Assembly (NCBI RefSeq): GCF_001683795.1
Contig: NZ_LIGX01000002.1
Span: 322,637 to 356,207, forward strand
DNA: 33,571 nt
From: Neoakkermansia glycaniphila
GTDB taxonomy: Bacteria > Verrucomicrobiota > Verrucomicrobiia > Verrucomicrobiales > Akkermansiaceae
Direction of reading: 5' to 3'
The translations under genes were made by a program, and so were the position numbers. Below the pieces are notes generated by a model, which had not been told where the DNA came from, did no database searches, and was given only the letters and a program-made list of their open reading frames with translations. How positions within the stretch are numbered: the stretch's first letter is position 1; each line of letters starts with the position of its first letter. Of this stretch, positions 25,393-33,571 are shown one piece after another.

Positions 25393-27612
25393 TCAATTGC
25401 CCGTACCTGCCCCGGGCACACTCCCGGAAGGAGGCAGCATGCCTCCGGGGCGCATCCCGGTACCGGCCGGAGATGATCTGCGCTTGGGCCGGGAAGAACC
25501 GGGCACGCGGTCATCGTCCATGATGATACGAACGGGGCGCAACGGCTTCGGGGCATCCGAAATCACCTTCCTGATCTCCGCCGTAGCGGCCAGATCGGCA
25601 GCCGTCTTCCCCTCGTCGTTCTGCTCGGTACCGTCCGCTCCCTTGGCCAGCAGCATCTTGACGATCTCCATCCGGCCCAGCCGGGCCGCCTCCATCAGAG
25701 GCGTATACCCCGTCGCATCGCGAAGATTCACATCCGTCACCAGCTTCAGAACGACCGGCACGATCTCGGGATTGCCTCCCGACACCGCATCCATCAGCAC
25801 AGAACATCCGTAGGATGTGGCAGCATCGGCCTTCGCCCCCTTATCCAGCAAAATGGAAAAAATCTCGTCGTCGCCACGCCGGGCGGCCACCATCAGAGGA
25901 GTCTGCCCATCCGGCCCGGCATCGTTCACGCGAACGGAGGAATCCAGCAACAGGCGGAGAATCTCCCTGTTGCCGCGCTGCACCGCATCCATCAGCACGG
26001 ATGAACCGTTCGAATCCCACGTATTCACATCCGCCCCCTTGAAAATCAGAGTCTCTGCAATCTCGCGGTCTCCTCGCCTCACGGCATACGCCAGTGCAGA
26101 CAACCCATTGGCATCGCAACCGTTGGCGCTCATACCGGACTTCAGCAGGAAATCCACCAACTTGGGTTGCCCGTCCATCACGGCAATCATCAGCACCGTC
26201 TCCGTATTCTTCTTCTGGTTCGAATCCCAGTCCGCCTCAAGCAGCTTATTCAACAGACGCTTATCCTTCTTGGAAATCGCCTGCCAAACGGAATCATAGG
26301 ATGGATACAACTTCCGAAAATCGGGCTTAGCAGAGGCGTTTTGCCCCTTGTCCGTCGGCGGATCGAACGAAATACGCTTCGTCTTCGCCTGCTTGGTCAC
26401 GGAAGAAATAATCGCGCCGCCCAGCGAACGGTCCGCCTTCTTGGCGCGTGATTTGAGCCAGCGCTCGCGCCCCTTCACCGCCTTGTCCAGCTCGGCCAGC
26501 GTACCCATTCTCTCTTCGTAGCGTGTCCGGATAAACTTCCGTATCTCGTCTTCCGACTTCCCGGCAAGCTCCAGCGGCACGCAAGCCTCTCCGCCGATCG
26601 CATCGAAGGAAAACTCCTCGCGTCCCGGCGCGAACCGCGTCACCAGATCAAGGGAATTCCTGTCGTTGCCCGCCAGAAGAATCTTCGTCAGCAAACGCTC
26701 GATCTTCACCCCCGTATCCGTCATCCCCGGATTGGCAATCTCGTCCGCCACCTTCGCCTTGAGAAAACGCTGAGCGGAAGGAGATCCGAAAGGAATGAAA
26801 TCGGCATAGGCATCCTCACTCTTCTTCAGTATATCCGCATCCATCGGCGACCCTGCTTCGGAAGTGGTCGCGCTCTGGTCGATACTGACGAACGAACCAC
26901 CGCCCAGCGAGGCAGCCTTCTTCCAAAGCTCTTCCTCTCCGGGCCGGGTACCCAGCCCGGCGCAGTGAATCGTATTGACCAGAATGCCGCACCTCTTCGC
27001 ATGTGCGATGGCATCCTTGTAGGCCACGGGCTTGGTCGCCGTAGCCTGATCGAAAGCCTCGTTTCCTGCAATGAAAATCATCTTCAAGCTGCGGGGATCT
27101 TCCGTATTCCATGCCAGCTCGGAAACGGCCTTCTCGATCACCGTACCGCAATACTCGCTGCTGCCGCTGCATTGCAACTTGTACAATTTATCCGAAATAT
27201 CATCGAAATTATCCGTAAACGGAGAAATGCAAATGATCTGGTCCTCACCGCCCCGCATATCGCCGTATGCGTAGAGAGCAACCGACACGCGCGAAGGCTT
27301 CCCTTCCTGAAACGAATGCGACAGCCTGTTGATCACCTTCCAGAGCTGTGTGCGGGCCTGCTCGATCAAACCGTCCATACTGCCGGAAACATCCAGCAGA
27401 ATGGCAAGCTGGATATTTCCCTTGGGGGCGAACACCTCCCTCTTGTCCGAAGTCTTCGCCTTGCCATCGGGTACCGTCTCGCCGCGCAAACCTCCGTTCG
27501 CCGGAGATGGCGGGCCGATCGGCCTGTCTCCTGCAAACTGGGCAAAACAACTGCCGGCGCCGAAGCACACACCGACCACGCCGGACATCAATAATGGCAT
27601 CGATAAACTCAT
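25393..27612 (-). CDS. Exported von Willebrand A plus ankyrin-repeat protein, 739 aa
   Basis: The signal peptide is 1-24 (SCFA-Q). A vWA domain spans about 66-250 with the MIDAS DVSGSMD (Asp74, Ser76, Ser78) and Thr157 (YCGT); the usual third-motif Asp is replaced by a GNEAFDQ motif. A helical middle region (280-430) follows. Then come about seven ankyrin repeats (442-663), for example GLSALAYAVRRGDREIAETL, and a Pro/Gly-rich basic tail (690-739). Repeats suggest protein binding outside the cytoplasm, vWA suggests metal-dependent adhesion. The ATG at 27612 is used; a TTG start 10 codons upstream has no leader character. Convergent with the metalloprotease gene. Confidence 0.83.
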   Translation of the reverse strand: MSLSMPLLMSGVVGVCFGAGSCFAQFAGDRPIGPPSPANGGLRGETVPDGKAKTSDKREVFAPKGNIQLAILLDVSGSMDGLIEQARTQLWKVINRLSHSFQEGKPSRVSVALYAYGDMRGGEDQIICISPFTDNFDDISDKLYKLQCSGSSEYCGTVIEKAVSELAWNTEDPRSLKMIFIAGNEAFDQATATKPVAYKDAIAHAKRCGILVNTIHCAGLGTRPGEEELWKKAASLGGGSFVSIDQSATTSEAGSPMDADILKKSEDAYADFIPFGSPSAQRFLKAKVADEIANPGMTDTGVKIERLLTKILLAGNDRNSLDLVTRFAPGREEFSFDAIGGEACVPLELAGKSEDEIRKFIRTRYEERMGTLAELDKAVKGRERWLKSRAKKADRSLGGAIISSVTKQAKTKRISFDPPTDKGQNASAKPDFRKLYPSYDSVWQAISKKDKRLLNKLLEADWDSNQKKNTETVLMIAVMDGQPKLVDFLLKSGMSANGCDANGLSALAYAVRRGDREIAETLIFKGADVNTWDSNGSSVLMDAVQRGNREILRLLLDSSVRVNDAGPDGQTPLMVAARRGDDEIFSILLDKGAKADAATSYGCSVLMDAVSGGNPEIVPVVLKLVTDVNLRDATGYTPLMEAARLGRMEIVKMLLAKGADGTEQNDEGKTAADLAATAEIRKVISDAPKPLRPVRIIMDDDRVPGSSRPKRRSSPAGTGMRPGGMLPPSGSVPGAGTGN

Positions 27613-27680
27613 TCTATACGGTCTTTCTTGATCAATTAACAATAACCATCGAGAGACAAACGGCTACATTTTAATGTACT

Positions 27681-27707
27681 ATTATCATACGCTCCGGAGG
27701 AAAGCAA
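27681..27707 (-). promoter_or_regulatory. Likely promoter of the vWA-ankyrin gene
   Basis: On the minus strand TTGCTT (27707-27702), 12 bases, then TATGATAAT (27689-27681). This has the same spacing and -10 sequence as the element before the metalloprotease gene. The leader to the ATG at 27612 would be about 60 bases. Confidence 0.4.
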
Positions 27708-27786
27708 TAAAATTCCAACCTTCCACCGAAAAAACAATTGATCGTCAATCGCTCGTCTTCCACCGGAATCTTGTCCGTTTTCCGAT

Positions 27787-27816
27787 AAAAAAGGAGGCGG
27801 TCATCAGACCGCCTCC
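27787..27816 (-). terminator. Intrinsic terminator of the GH36-like gene
   Basis: On the minus strand the stem GGAGGCGGTC / GACCGCCTCC with a 4-base loop is followed by six T. It lies 26 bases after the stop at 27843 and separates the glycosidase from the vWA-ankyrin gene. Confidence 0.92.
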
Positions 27817-27842
27817 GCAACATGTAACCGGACGAAGCCAAG

Positions 27843-30353
27843 CTATTTCTTCAAAGCGTTCCCCTCGTACACGAACACCTCGAAAGGCTGAAGCGTGAAC
27901 GTCACGGGCTTGTCAATATCCACGGAAACGCCCGAAAAACCGGCCATCTTCCGCTGGTCTCCGTACGAATCCTTGAATGTGATCTTGCCCTTCACCTTGG
28001 CGGGAATATCGAGGGCATCGCGCATCGTAATCGTCAGGCTCTTCTCCTTGGCGGAGGAATTGCGCAAGGCAAGCGTCGCCTTGGATGGATTCCAGGCCGC
28101 CCAGCCGTACACGGAGCCTTCCTTCTTATCCTTGTCCCACGGATTGCCGCCGACCCAATGCACATCGTCCAGCACATCGGCATTCCGGCGAATCCACTTG
28201 ATCCCCTCGGCCAGATCGTCCCACAGCACGCCGTTATTGGCATTCATCAGATCGCGGTCCACATACAGCTCCTGCAGCGACGTGCCGCAGGCAAAGGCGC
28301 AGCGCATCTCCTTCTTCACATTCTCGGGATCGCGGGGCATGCAGGCGGGAGGGCCGAACTTTGTCACCATCAGACCGTGCGTCATCATCGAATTGATCGG
28401 CATCAGCGGGGAACCCTGCACGAACACCTCATGCACGAGGCGGTCGCGGTAGGTAATCCACTGGTCGCGCTTATCTCCTTCCCCCATATCGCCCCAGTCG
28501 TTCTCCTGCCGCCACACGGAATCCGCATAGCGGAACCAGAACGGAGAAGCCCACGTACCTACCGTACAGTTGATATACAAATCGCCGCGCTGCTTCCGCA
28601 AGGCAGTCACCACACGGAGAATGCCTTCGGCATCCTCTTCATTGCCCGGCCCCCTGGAATGGAAATTCGTGCTGATGCCGTCGAACTTGAAGTATCGCAT
28701 ATCGTAATCCTTCACCATCTGGCTACAACGGCCGACGAACGCATCGAAATACTCCTTGTTGGAAAGCTGGAAATTGCCGATCTGGTTATTCGGATGATTC
28801 TTATTCCAATGCGCCAGACGCTTGCCCTTTGACGCACCGTAACCGCCCACGGGACCCAGCCACGCGCCGATGCCCGCTCCCTGCTTGCGAGCCAGCTTGT
28901 TCGTCTCGCTGAAACCCTTCGGGAACATCTTGTGGAAATCCCACAGACTGTTGAACTCGTCCCAGCCGTCATCCCACACGAAAGCATCGATCCCGGTACC
29001 GCGCTTCTTGAACATCTGCTCATTCCAATCCTTCACCACCTCCACGCACTGCGCTTCCGTCATCCTCTTCGCGGGGTCGGAATCATTATTACGGTTGATA
29101 TTCAGCTCATACCACGAATTGTAATGAATGAAAGGACGATAGGGCATCACACGCTCGCGCTCGATATAGGCAAGCAAGGACCGCCTTTGCTGCCCCGGCT
29201 CGAACAGGCCGAGAACGGACGACACATCCCAGACATCGCCCGGCTGCAGCATCGTCTTGCGGCTCCAGAACCCTTGAACCATCGCGGAATCCTGCACCTT
29301 GGCCGTTGCCTGCTCCGTCTTCACGGGCAAAGAAAACGCAACCTCACCTTTACTCGTCACAGGCTCGTTCTTCGCATCCGCCCAGTAGCGCAACGTATAT
29401 TTGCCGGAAGACGGCACCTTCAGCGCATAGACATTGTTGACATTCCTGTCTCCGGTAGAACCTGCATGCAAATCTTCCGACACCACCGCGCCGGATGCAT
29501 TCACGAGCTGCACGCCGACCACATTCAGCTTATTGTTGCCACCCTTGTACTGGAACGTCACCGAACAATCGCCCTGCCCGTCGATGGCCACAGGCCCTTC
29601 GGATACCAGCAGGCCGTCCCCGTACTTCTTCAACGCTTCGGGCGCATGATCCCCATCCGACCATGAACGGGCCGTCCAGGCCGCCGCATTCCATGCCTCG
29701 CCGCCCGTCGTCTTCGTACCCACCGTATTGATGCCCATCGGCGTCTCCAACGCCGTAAAGGCCACATCGTTCACGATCAAAGCTCCACGGGCATTCCCGG
29801 AAACCGCAGGCATCCCGTTGCTCCCGACCGCAAGATTGTACTGCATACCGACGATCCCCTTCATGGCGATCGGCTTCGTACTCTTGAGCTGCAGCTCTTG
29901 CCGCAGATAATGCGAACCGTCGCGCAACACCGCCCGCCAGGCAATCTGCAACGAACCGTCGAGAGCCGTAAAATGCGCCTCCAGCGCCTTGCCCGCCGAA
30001 CGTGAAGCCAGATTGAACGCCTTCGGCTGTGCCTTCAGCTCCACCATCTTGACGGATGCGCACGTCAGGTCGGACGCCTTGATACTCTTGCCGTCGGCCG
30101 TCTGAATCACGAACAGCTCGCCGCCCGGAGCCGCCACCGCGCCCTTCGGGGACACAAGACCGCCGAACGACAGCTTGCCGTCCTTCAACATATACTTGGC
30201 CGTCAGCAGACTATTGGAAAGGGACATCGTCTCACCTTCCCTGGAAACCTTGGCAGCACCCGGCGCTTCACCGGGGAAAACAACGGCAGCAGACACCATC
30301 GACACACAGCCGAGCATGGCCGCCATAACCAGAACACGTTTCAAAAACTTCAT
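27843..30353 (-). CDS. Exported GH36-like glycosidase (alpha-galactosidase-like), 836 aa
   Basis: The signal peptide is 1-22 (VSA-A). An N-terminal beta-sandwich typical of GH36-type enzymes covers about 25-400, interrupted by an extra beta domain near 255-345. A TIM-barrel follows at 400-750 with FVWDDGWD (Asp461/462), YFKFDG (Asp558, the likely nucleophile by analogy to clan GH-D) and WRQENDWG (Glu/Asp 617-619, candidate acid). The C-terminal beta domain is 760-836. Proteins of this type are often annotated enterotoxin in Bacteroidetes and Verrucomicrobia, a misleading name. Substrate is uncertain. The ATG at 30353 gives the signal peptide. Terminator follows at 27787-27816. Confidence 0.8.
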   Translation of the reverse strand: MKFLKRVLVMAAMLGCVSMVSAAVVFPGEAPGAAKVSREGETMSLSNSLLTAKYMLKDGKLSFGGLVSPKGAVAAPGGELFVIQTADGKSIKASDLTCASVKMVELKAQPKAFNLASRSAGKALEAHFTALDGSLQIAWRAVLRDGSHYLRQELQLKSTKPIAMKGIVGMQYNLAVGSNGMPAVSGNARGALIVNDVAFTALETPMGINTVGTKTTGGEAWNAAAWTARSWSDGDHAPEALKKYGDGLLVSEGPVAIDGQGDCSVTFQYKGGNNKLNVVGVQLVNASGAVVSEDLHAGSTGDRNVNNVYALKVPSSGKYTLRYWADAKNEPVTSKGEVAFSLPVKTEQATAKVQDSAMVQGFWSRKTMLQPGDVWDVSSVLGLFEPGQQRRSLLAYIERERVMPYRPFIHYNSWYELNINRNNDSDPAKRMTEAQCVEVVKDWNEQMFKKRGTGIDAFVWDDGWDEFNSLWDFHKMFPKGFSETNKLARKQGAGIGAWLGPVGGYGASKGKRLAHWNKNHPNNQIGNFQLSNKEYFDAFVGRCSQMVKDYDMRYFKFDGISTNFHSRGPGNEEDAEGILRVVTALRKQRGDLYINCTVGTWASPFWFRYADSVWRQENDWGDMGEGDKRDQWITYRDRLVHEVFVQGSPLMPINSMMTHGLMVTKFGPPACMPRDPENVKKEMRCAFACGTSLQELYVDRDLMNANNGVLWDDLAEGIKWIRRNADVLDDVHWVGGNPWDKDKKEGSVYGWAAWNPSKATLALRNSSAKEKSLTITMRDALDIPAKVKGKITFKDSYGDQRKMAGFSGVSVDIDKPVTFTLQPFEVFVYEGNALKK

Positions 30354-30383
30354 AAGAAAAATACGACTCTGTGAATAAAACCA

Positions 30384-30392
30384 TATATACCA
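30384..30392 (-). promoter_or_regulatory. Possible extended -10 element of the GH36-like gene
   Basis: On the minus strand TGG-TATATA (30392-30384) resembles an extended -10 element (TGn then -10), 31 bases before the ATG at 30353. No good -35 was found. Confidence 0.3.
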
Positions 30393-30478
30393 GCCCATCT
30401 CAAGCATAAAACATGTACTTTCAACAGATCATTGCCCGGCATGCCGGGCAGTCCGCAGAGCCTGCGGCCATTTTCCTC

Positions 30479-30506
30479 TTGACGCACCCCCGGCATGTGG
30501 TATCTT
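30479..30506 (+). promoter_or_regulatory. Possible promoter of the proline-rich lipoprotein gene
   Basis: TTGACG (30479-30484) and TATCTT (30501-30506) are separated by 16 bases. The leader to the ATG at 30579 would be about 65 bases. Judged from sequence alone. Confidence 0.3.
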
Positions 30507-30578
30507 GACGGAAGCACGGAATGCTCTGCCGTCCATTCGTTTGTTCGCACATACAATAGCCATCCCCTATCGCACACC

Positions 30579-31349
30579 ATGAAAAAAACAGCCATCACCG
30601 CCATCGGACTCGCCTTTCTGGCAGGTTGTTCCTCCGACCAGAAACAGCCCGGCGGCAACACGGCCGGCAATGAGCAACTGACCCGGCAGGAAGCCAACTT
30701 CCGAAAAACGAATGCCTACATGGACAAACTGAAAAAAGCGATTGCCGACTGTCAAAGCATCTACCTCGAAACCGGCAAAGGCAACAAAGAATGGCTCACG
30801 CAGGAAGACACGCAGAAAATCCGCGACATCCTCATTCAGGCACAGCCCGACTACAATCAGGAAGGAGACATCCAGCAACCGACCGGAGAAACATCTTCCG
30901 CAACGCCAGCCCCGGCCGACACCGTCAACCTGCACCTCGCCAACAGCTACGGCAACTCCGTCTTCCGGCTCCCTCTCCGCCCCGCATTCGGAGGCAGCAA
31001 CCTCCTCGTCCCCGTTGCCCCCATCCGCTTCACCAGCGCCTCGCTGGAAAGCTCCATGAGCGGCATCCTCTCTCCCGTACGCCAGCGGCTCCTCTCAAGC
31101 ATCCCCGAACCGCCACCCATCATCACCCCGCCGATTGAGCAGGGCATCCAGCAACCCACGCCGCCCGAACCCGGCAAACTGCCCGTCGCCGTCCCTGTGC
31201 CGGGCAGCCCGCTGGAAGTATACAGCCCGTACGATCCTTCCAAAACAATCCGCATCCTCAACAAGAAAACGGGGCAACGGCAGCCCAGCGGCAAAAAACT
31301 GTACGACCCTTACTCTCCGGGAGGAAAAGGCATCTTCATCGTCCCGTAA
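30579..31349 (+). CDS. Proline-rich lipoprotein, 256 aa, unknown function
   Basis: The lipoprotein signal peptide is MKKTAITAIGLAFLAGC with lipobox LAGC (Cys17) and Ser at +2. A Gly/Asn/Gln-rich linker (18-35) is followed by a helical segment (about 36-95). The C-terminal half (100-256) is Pro-, Ser- and Leu-rich, including PEPPPIITPPIEQ and PTPPEPGK, with a repeated YSPYDPSK / YDPYSPGGK motif near 223-252. The frame is open upstream to 30495 but only this ATG gives the signal peptide. Probably an outer-membrane-anchored, wall-spanning protein (inference). It ends 13 bases from convergent pabC, with no terminator between. Confidence 0.75.
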   Translation: MKKTAITAIGLAFLAGCSSDQKQPGGNTAGNEQLTRQEANFRKTNAYMDKLKKAIADCQSIYLETGKGNKEWLTQEDTQKIRDILIQAQPDYNQEGDIQQPTGETSSATPAPADTVNLHLANSYGNSVFRLPLRPAFGGSNLLVPVAPIRFTSASLESSMSGILSPVRQRLLSSIPEPPPIITPPIEQGIQQPTPPEPGKLPVAVPVPGSPLEVYSPYDPSKTIRILNKKTGQRQPSGKKLYDPYSPGGKGIFIVP

Positions 31350-31362
31350 CGCCCCTCTCCGT

Positions 31363-31968
31363 TCACGGCAACTCCAAGCCCTTCAACGCGGCAAACGGCA
31401 CCATCACGTCGCCGGGGTCAAGCATCGCATTGATCAGCGTCACGAACTCGTAACGCGGCAAATCGCGCACATGCACCGGACACTCGCGCAGCAGCCCTTC
31501 ATCCAGCAGAAAAGCCCGCTTCGTTCCAGCCAACAGAAAGGTTGACGGCGTCACCCAGTCTCCGGGGCGGCCGAACGCCAGATTCGCATACGAAGCATCC
31601 GTCACCCAGCCCTCGCGGGTCAGCACCGCCTCATCCGCATCCGCCGCCACAGCCCGTGCCGCCAGCAGCGCGCGCCTATCCTCGAACTTCCGGTCATACC
31701 TCAAAGCCGGGCACTCCACCAGCCGCAGAGACCGCACCACCCTCGGCGCATAGGCATCGCACGCCACAGCGCCCGGCCCCCCGTCGGAAGCATACGACAC
31801 GCGCAACTTGAACACCCCCTTCTCCGGCAAGCGCATCCCCCGCACCGCCTGCGCCAGATCGAACGCGCACCCCGCATCCAGAGAACGGTTCACGCGGGCC
31901 TGATGGTACTCAAGCAGGCACGGCCTCCCGTCCTGCACCCGGATGGATTCAAAAAGCAAACGGCACAT
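31363..31968 (-). CDS. pabC: Aminotransferase class IV, likely 4-amino-4-deoxychorismate lyase
   Basis: A PLP enzyme of the class IV fold, 201 residues, shorter than E. coli PabC (about 270) but like many short forms found next to pabB. PLP Lys is probably Lys94 (LRYDRKFEDR); the cofactor/substrate region is DEAVLTREGWVTDASYANLAF, quoted in parts as DEAVL and EGWVTDASYANL, typical for this fold. It begins 20 bases inside the end of pabB, so the two are translated together. It would release pyruvate from aminodeoxychorismate to give p-aminobenzoate for folate. Function is inferred from context; an amino-acid aminotransferase is less likely. Confidence 0.8.
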   Translation of the reverse strand: MCRLLFESIRVQDGRPCLLEYHQARVNRSLDAGCAFDLAQAVRGMRLPEKGVFKLRVSYASDGGPGAVACDAYAPRVVRSLRLVECPALRYDRKFEDRRALLAARAVAADADEAVLTREGWVTDASYANLAFGRPGDWVTPSTFLLAGTKRAFLLDEGLLRECPVHVRDLPRYEFVTLINAMLDPGDVMVPFAALKGLELP

Positions 31969-32929
31969 AAACTTTATCGATCAACTCGCGATACTCCTCC
32001 TCCGCATCGCTCAACACCGTAATCCCTCCCCCGCTGCGGTACACCAGCCCCTCGACGGACGCCTCCACAAACCGGATCGCCACCGCACTATCCAGCGACT
32101 CCCCATCGAAAAAACCGAACACCCCCGTATAAAAACCGCGCTCATACGGCTCCGCCTCGCGGATCGCCCGCACCGTCCACTCCTTCGGCGCGCCGGACAC
32201 GCTCCCGGCAGGCAGCAGCCGGAAAAGCACATCCCCCAGCCGCCCCTGCCACCCCTCCGGCAAACAGCCGCACACCTCGGAACTCGTCTGCAAAATCGCC
32301 CCCCGGCTCGTCTCCACCTCCTCCACATACCGGAAACGCGGCACATGCACCCCCTCGCACACCATCGCCAAATCATTCCGCAGCAAATCCACAATCGTCG
32401 CATGCTCCCGCCTCTCCTTCTCATCCTCCAACAGGCGGCGCTCCGCATCCGGCACATCCGCACGAATCGTCCCCTTCATCGGAAACGACCGCATCACCCC
32501 GCCCCGCACCGTCACAAAAGCCTCAGGCGAAAAACAGGCGAACTCGCCATCCACCAGCAGCTTATACGGCGAAACAGCCCTCGCTGCAAAATCCCTCAGA
32601 GAAAGATTCGTCTCCAGCCGAGACGGAAAACACAAATTCAGCAAATACGAATCCCCCCGCATCAAATGCGACTGAACACACGCAAAAGCGCGGCAGTACG
32701 CCTCGAAATCCGGCGGCTCGGCGCGGAACTCCACCGGCTCCGGCAGCGGCACGGCATCCGGCATGCGAGACTCCAGCGGCACCTGAAAAAACACCCCCTC
32801 CGGCACCGCGTCCGCAGGCACCACCCAGCCGGAACCGGCATCGAACGGAACGGCGAACAAAAACGGCCTGCCCTCCCCGCCCCAGCGGTTCATCAGATCG
32901 ATACATTCGTTTCGTGTGTACAAGTGCAT
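31949..32929 (-). CDS. pabB: Aminodeoxychorismate synthase component I
   Basis: A chorismate-binding enzyme of 326 residues, shorter than E. coli PabB (about 450) because the N-terminal region is reduced. The catalytic half has GDSYLLNL (92-99), PMKGTIRAD (150-158), RNDL (184-187), GSVSGAPKE (242-250), RGFYTGVFG and SAVAIR. Lys152 in the P-x-KGT motif is the residue that marks aminodeoxychorismate synthase rather than anthranilate synthase (PIAGT). It uses ammonia from PabA. The ATG at 32929 is used; one at 32953 would add eight residues and come within 5 bases of the divergent pabA start. Overlaps pabC by 20 bases. Confidence 0.9.
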   Translation of the reverse strand: MHLYTRNECIDLMNRWGGEGRPFLFAVPFDAGSGWVVPADAVPEGVFFQVPLESRMPDAVPLPEPVEFRAEPPDFEAYCRAFACVQSHLMRGDSYLLNLCFPSRLETNLSLRDFAARAVSPYKLLVDGEFACFSPEAFVTVRGGVMRSFPMKGTIRADVPDAERRLLEDEKERREHATIVDLLRNDLAMVCEGVHVPRFRYVEEVETSRGAILQTSSEVCGCLPEGWQGRLGDVLFRLLPAGSVSGAPKEWTVRAIREAEPYERGFYTGVFGFFDGESLDSAVAIRFVEASVEGLVYRSGGGITVLSDAEEEYRELIDKVYVPFAF

Positions 32930-32957
32930 GCCCTTCGTGGTAAACTCGCGCATCCTC

Positions 32958-33542
32958 ATGGCCGCCGTTCGCAACATCCTGCTCGTGGACAACCAGGACT
33001 CGTTCACCTACAACCTCGTTGAACTCGTCCGGGAACTGGGCGGCTACCATACCACAATCCTCCCGGCAACGGAAGTGCAAACCGCGCACCTCCTCACCGC
33101 AGAAGCCGTCATCCTCTCCCCCGGCCCCGGCATGCCGCACGAACACCCCGCCTGCTTCCGCCTCCTCGACACCCTGCCGCCCTCTACCCGCCTCCTCGGC
33201 GTCTGCCTCGGCCACCAAATACTCGGTCTGCACCACGGAGCCACGCTCGAACACCTCCCCGCCCCACGCCACGGCATGCAGGGAGAAGCACTCTCCGACG
33301 ACGCCTCCCTCCTCTTCCACGGCCTCCCCTCCACCTTCCCCGTCGGCCTCTACCACTCGTGGCAGCTTTGCAGCGATCCCATCCCGGGCACCCTCGCCGT
33401 CACGGCACGCGACCGGGAAGGCCGCATCCTCGCCATCAGCCACAGGCAGCTCCCCCGCCACGGCATCCAGTTCCACCCGGAATCCATCCTCACGCCTCAT
33501 GGAGCCGCGATCATGCGCAACTTCCTCGAAACGCCCCTCTGA
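32958..33542 (+). CDS. pabA: Glutamine amidotransferase, aminodeoxychorismate synthase component II
   Basis: Class I glutamine amidotransferase, 194 residues, normal for PabA/TrpG. It opens with ILLVDNQDSFTYNLVE, has SPGPGMP, the GVCLGHQ nucleophile elbow (Cys83) and the FHPES pair (His173/Glu175), so the triad is complete. PabA and TrpG are hard to tell apart; adjacency to pabB favours PabA, though it may serve both. The ATG at 32958 puts the first strand at residue 6, as in the family; the frame extends upstream to 32916. The gene is divergent from pabB with 28 bases between starts. The TGA at 33540 is two bases before the adapter sequence, so the gene is whole. Confidence 0.9.
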   Translation: MAAVRNILLVDNQDSFTYNLVELVRELGGYHTTILPATEVQTAHLLTAEAVILSPGPGMPHEHPACFRLLDTLPPSTRLLGVCLGHQILGLHHGATLEHLPAPRHGMQGEALSDDASLLFHGLPSTFPVGLYHSWQLCSDPIPGTLAVTARDREGRILAISHRQLPRHGIQFHPESILTPHGAAIMRNFLETPL

Positions 33543-33544
33543 GG

Positions 33545-33571
33545 CTGTCTCTTATACACATCTCCGAGCCC
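33545..33571. other. Illumina Nextera adapter sequence (artefact)
   Basis: The last 27 bases are CTGTCTCTTATACACATCT, the reverse complement of the Tn5 mosaic end used in Nextera kits, followed by CCGAGCCC, the start of the reverse-complemented Nextera read 2 adapter. They are library sequence, not genome, and should be trimmed. Confidence 0.97.

Noticed and set aside
33543..33571. Terminal sequence considered as a transposon end
   Set aside because: The Tn5 mosaic end is joined to the Nextera read 2 adapter, so it is library-derived rather than a genomic transposon.

Overview
The window looks like one complete 33.6-kb contig from a Gram-negative bacterium, most likely of the PVC group and perhaps an Akkermansia-like Verrucomicrobiota. 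The grounds are a lipid-A/Kdo gene (kdsB) directly followed by pyrG (an order I also recall from Chlamydia), many Sec and lipoprotein signal peptides, several secreted carbohydrate-active and esterase-type enzymes, very strong C-ending codon use, and an almost complete lack of Shine-Dalgarno sequences. The taxonomic call is inference; there is no rRNA or other marker to settle it. The right end finishes in Illumina Nextera adapter sequence (33545-33571), so it is a raw contig edge. The left end breaks inside a tandem repeat.

Region 1 (1-7776, minus strand) is the unusual part: about a dozen consecutive genes for small exported proteins that I cannot match to a named family. The left half holds at least six tiny lipoproteins (one cut by the contig edge, one under 60 residues and easily missed at 871-1044). 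The right half holds larger secreted helical proteins built from a repeating pair of roughly 50-residue modules (here called A and B). Nearly all share the same signal-peptide leader (Met-[Lys/Asn/His]-[Val/Ile]-[Gln/Glu/Lys], then a Tyr-Pro pair just before the hydrophobic core) although the mature parts differ. The array has a likely promoter with an AT-rich upstream island at 7824-7853 and a second, internal one at 2041-2070.

Region 2 (8071-8466, minus) is a VOC/glyoxalase-fold gene. Region 3 (8709-20519, plus) is a 12-kb co-directional run: kdsB, pyrG, a sodium:solute symporter, pheA (chorismate mutase/prephenate dehydratase), an unknown coiled-coil protein, an extended CDF metal transporter, a CstA-type peptide/pyruvate transporter, an exported polysaccharide deacetylase and two tandem SGNH esterases. 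It ends at a clear bidirectional terminator (20553-20587). KdsB consumes the CTP that PyrG makes; the rest is transport, aromatic amino-acid synthesis and envelope/glycan processing.

Region 4 (20612-31349) is a set of separately transcribed exported proteins: a third SGNH hydrolase (minus), a 1081-residue LamG/FG-GAP/HExxH metalloprotease (plus), a von Willebrand A-ankyrin protein (minus), a GH36-like glycosidase (minus) and a proline-rich lipoprotein (plus). This content suggests a glycan- and protein-degrading lifestyle on a host or mucosal surface.

Region 5 (31363-33542) encodes p-aminobenzoate synthesis for folate: pabB and pabC overlap on the minus strand and pabA is divergent. No rRNA, tRNA, CRISPR array, insertion sequence or prophage was seen.
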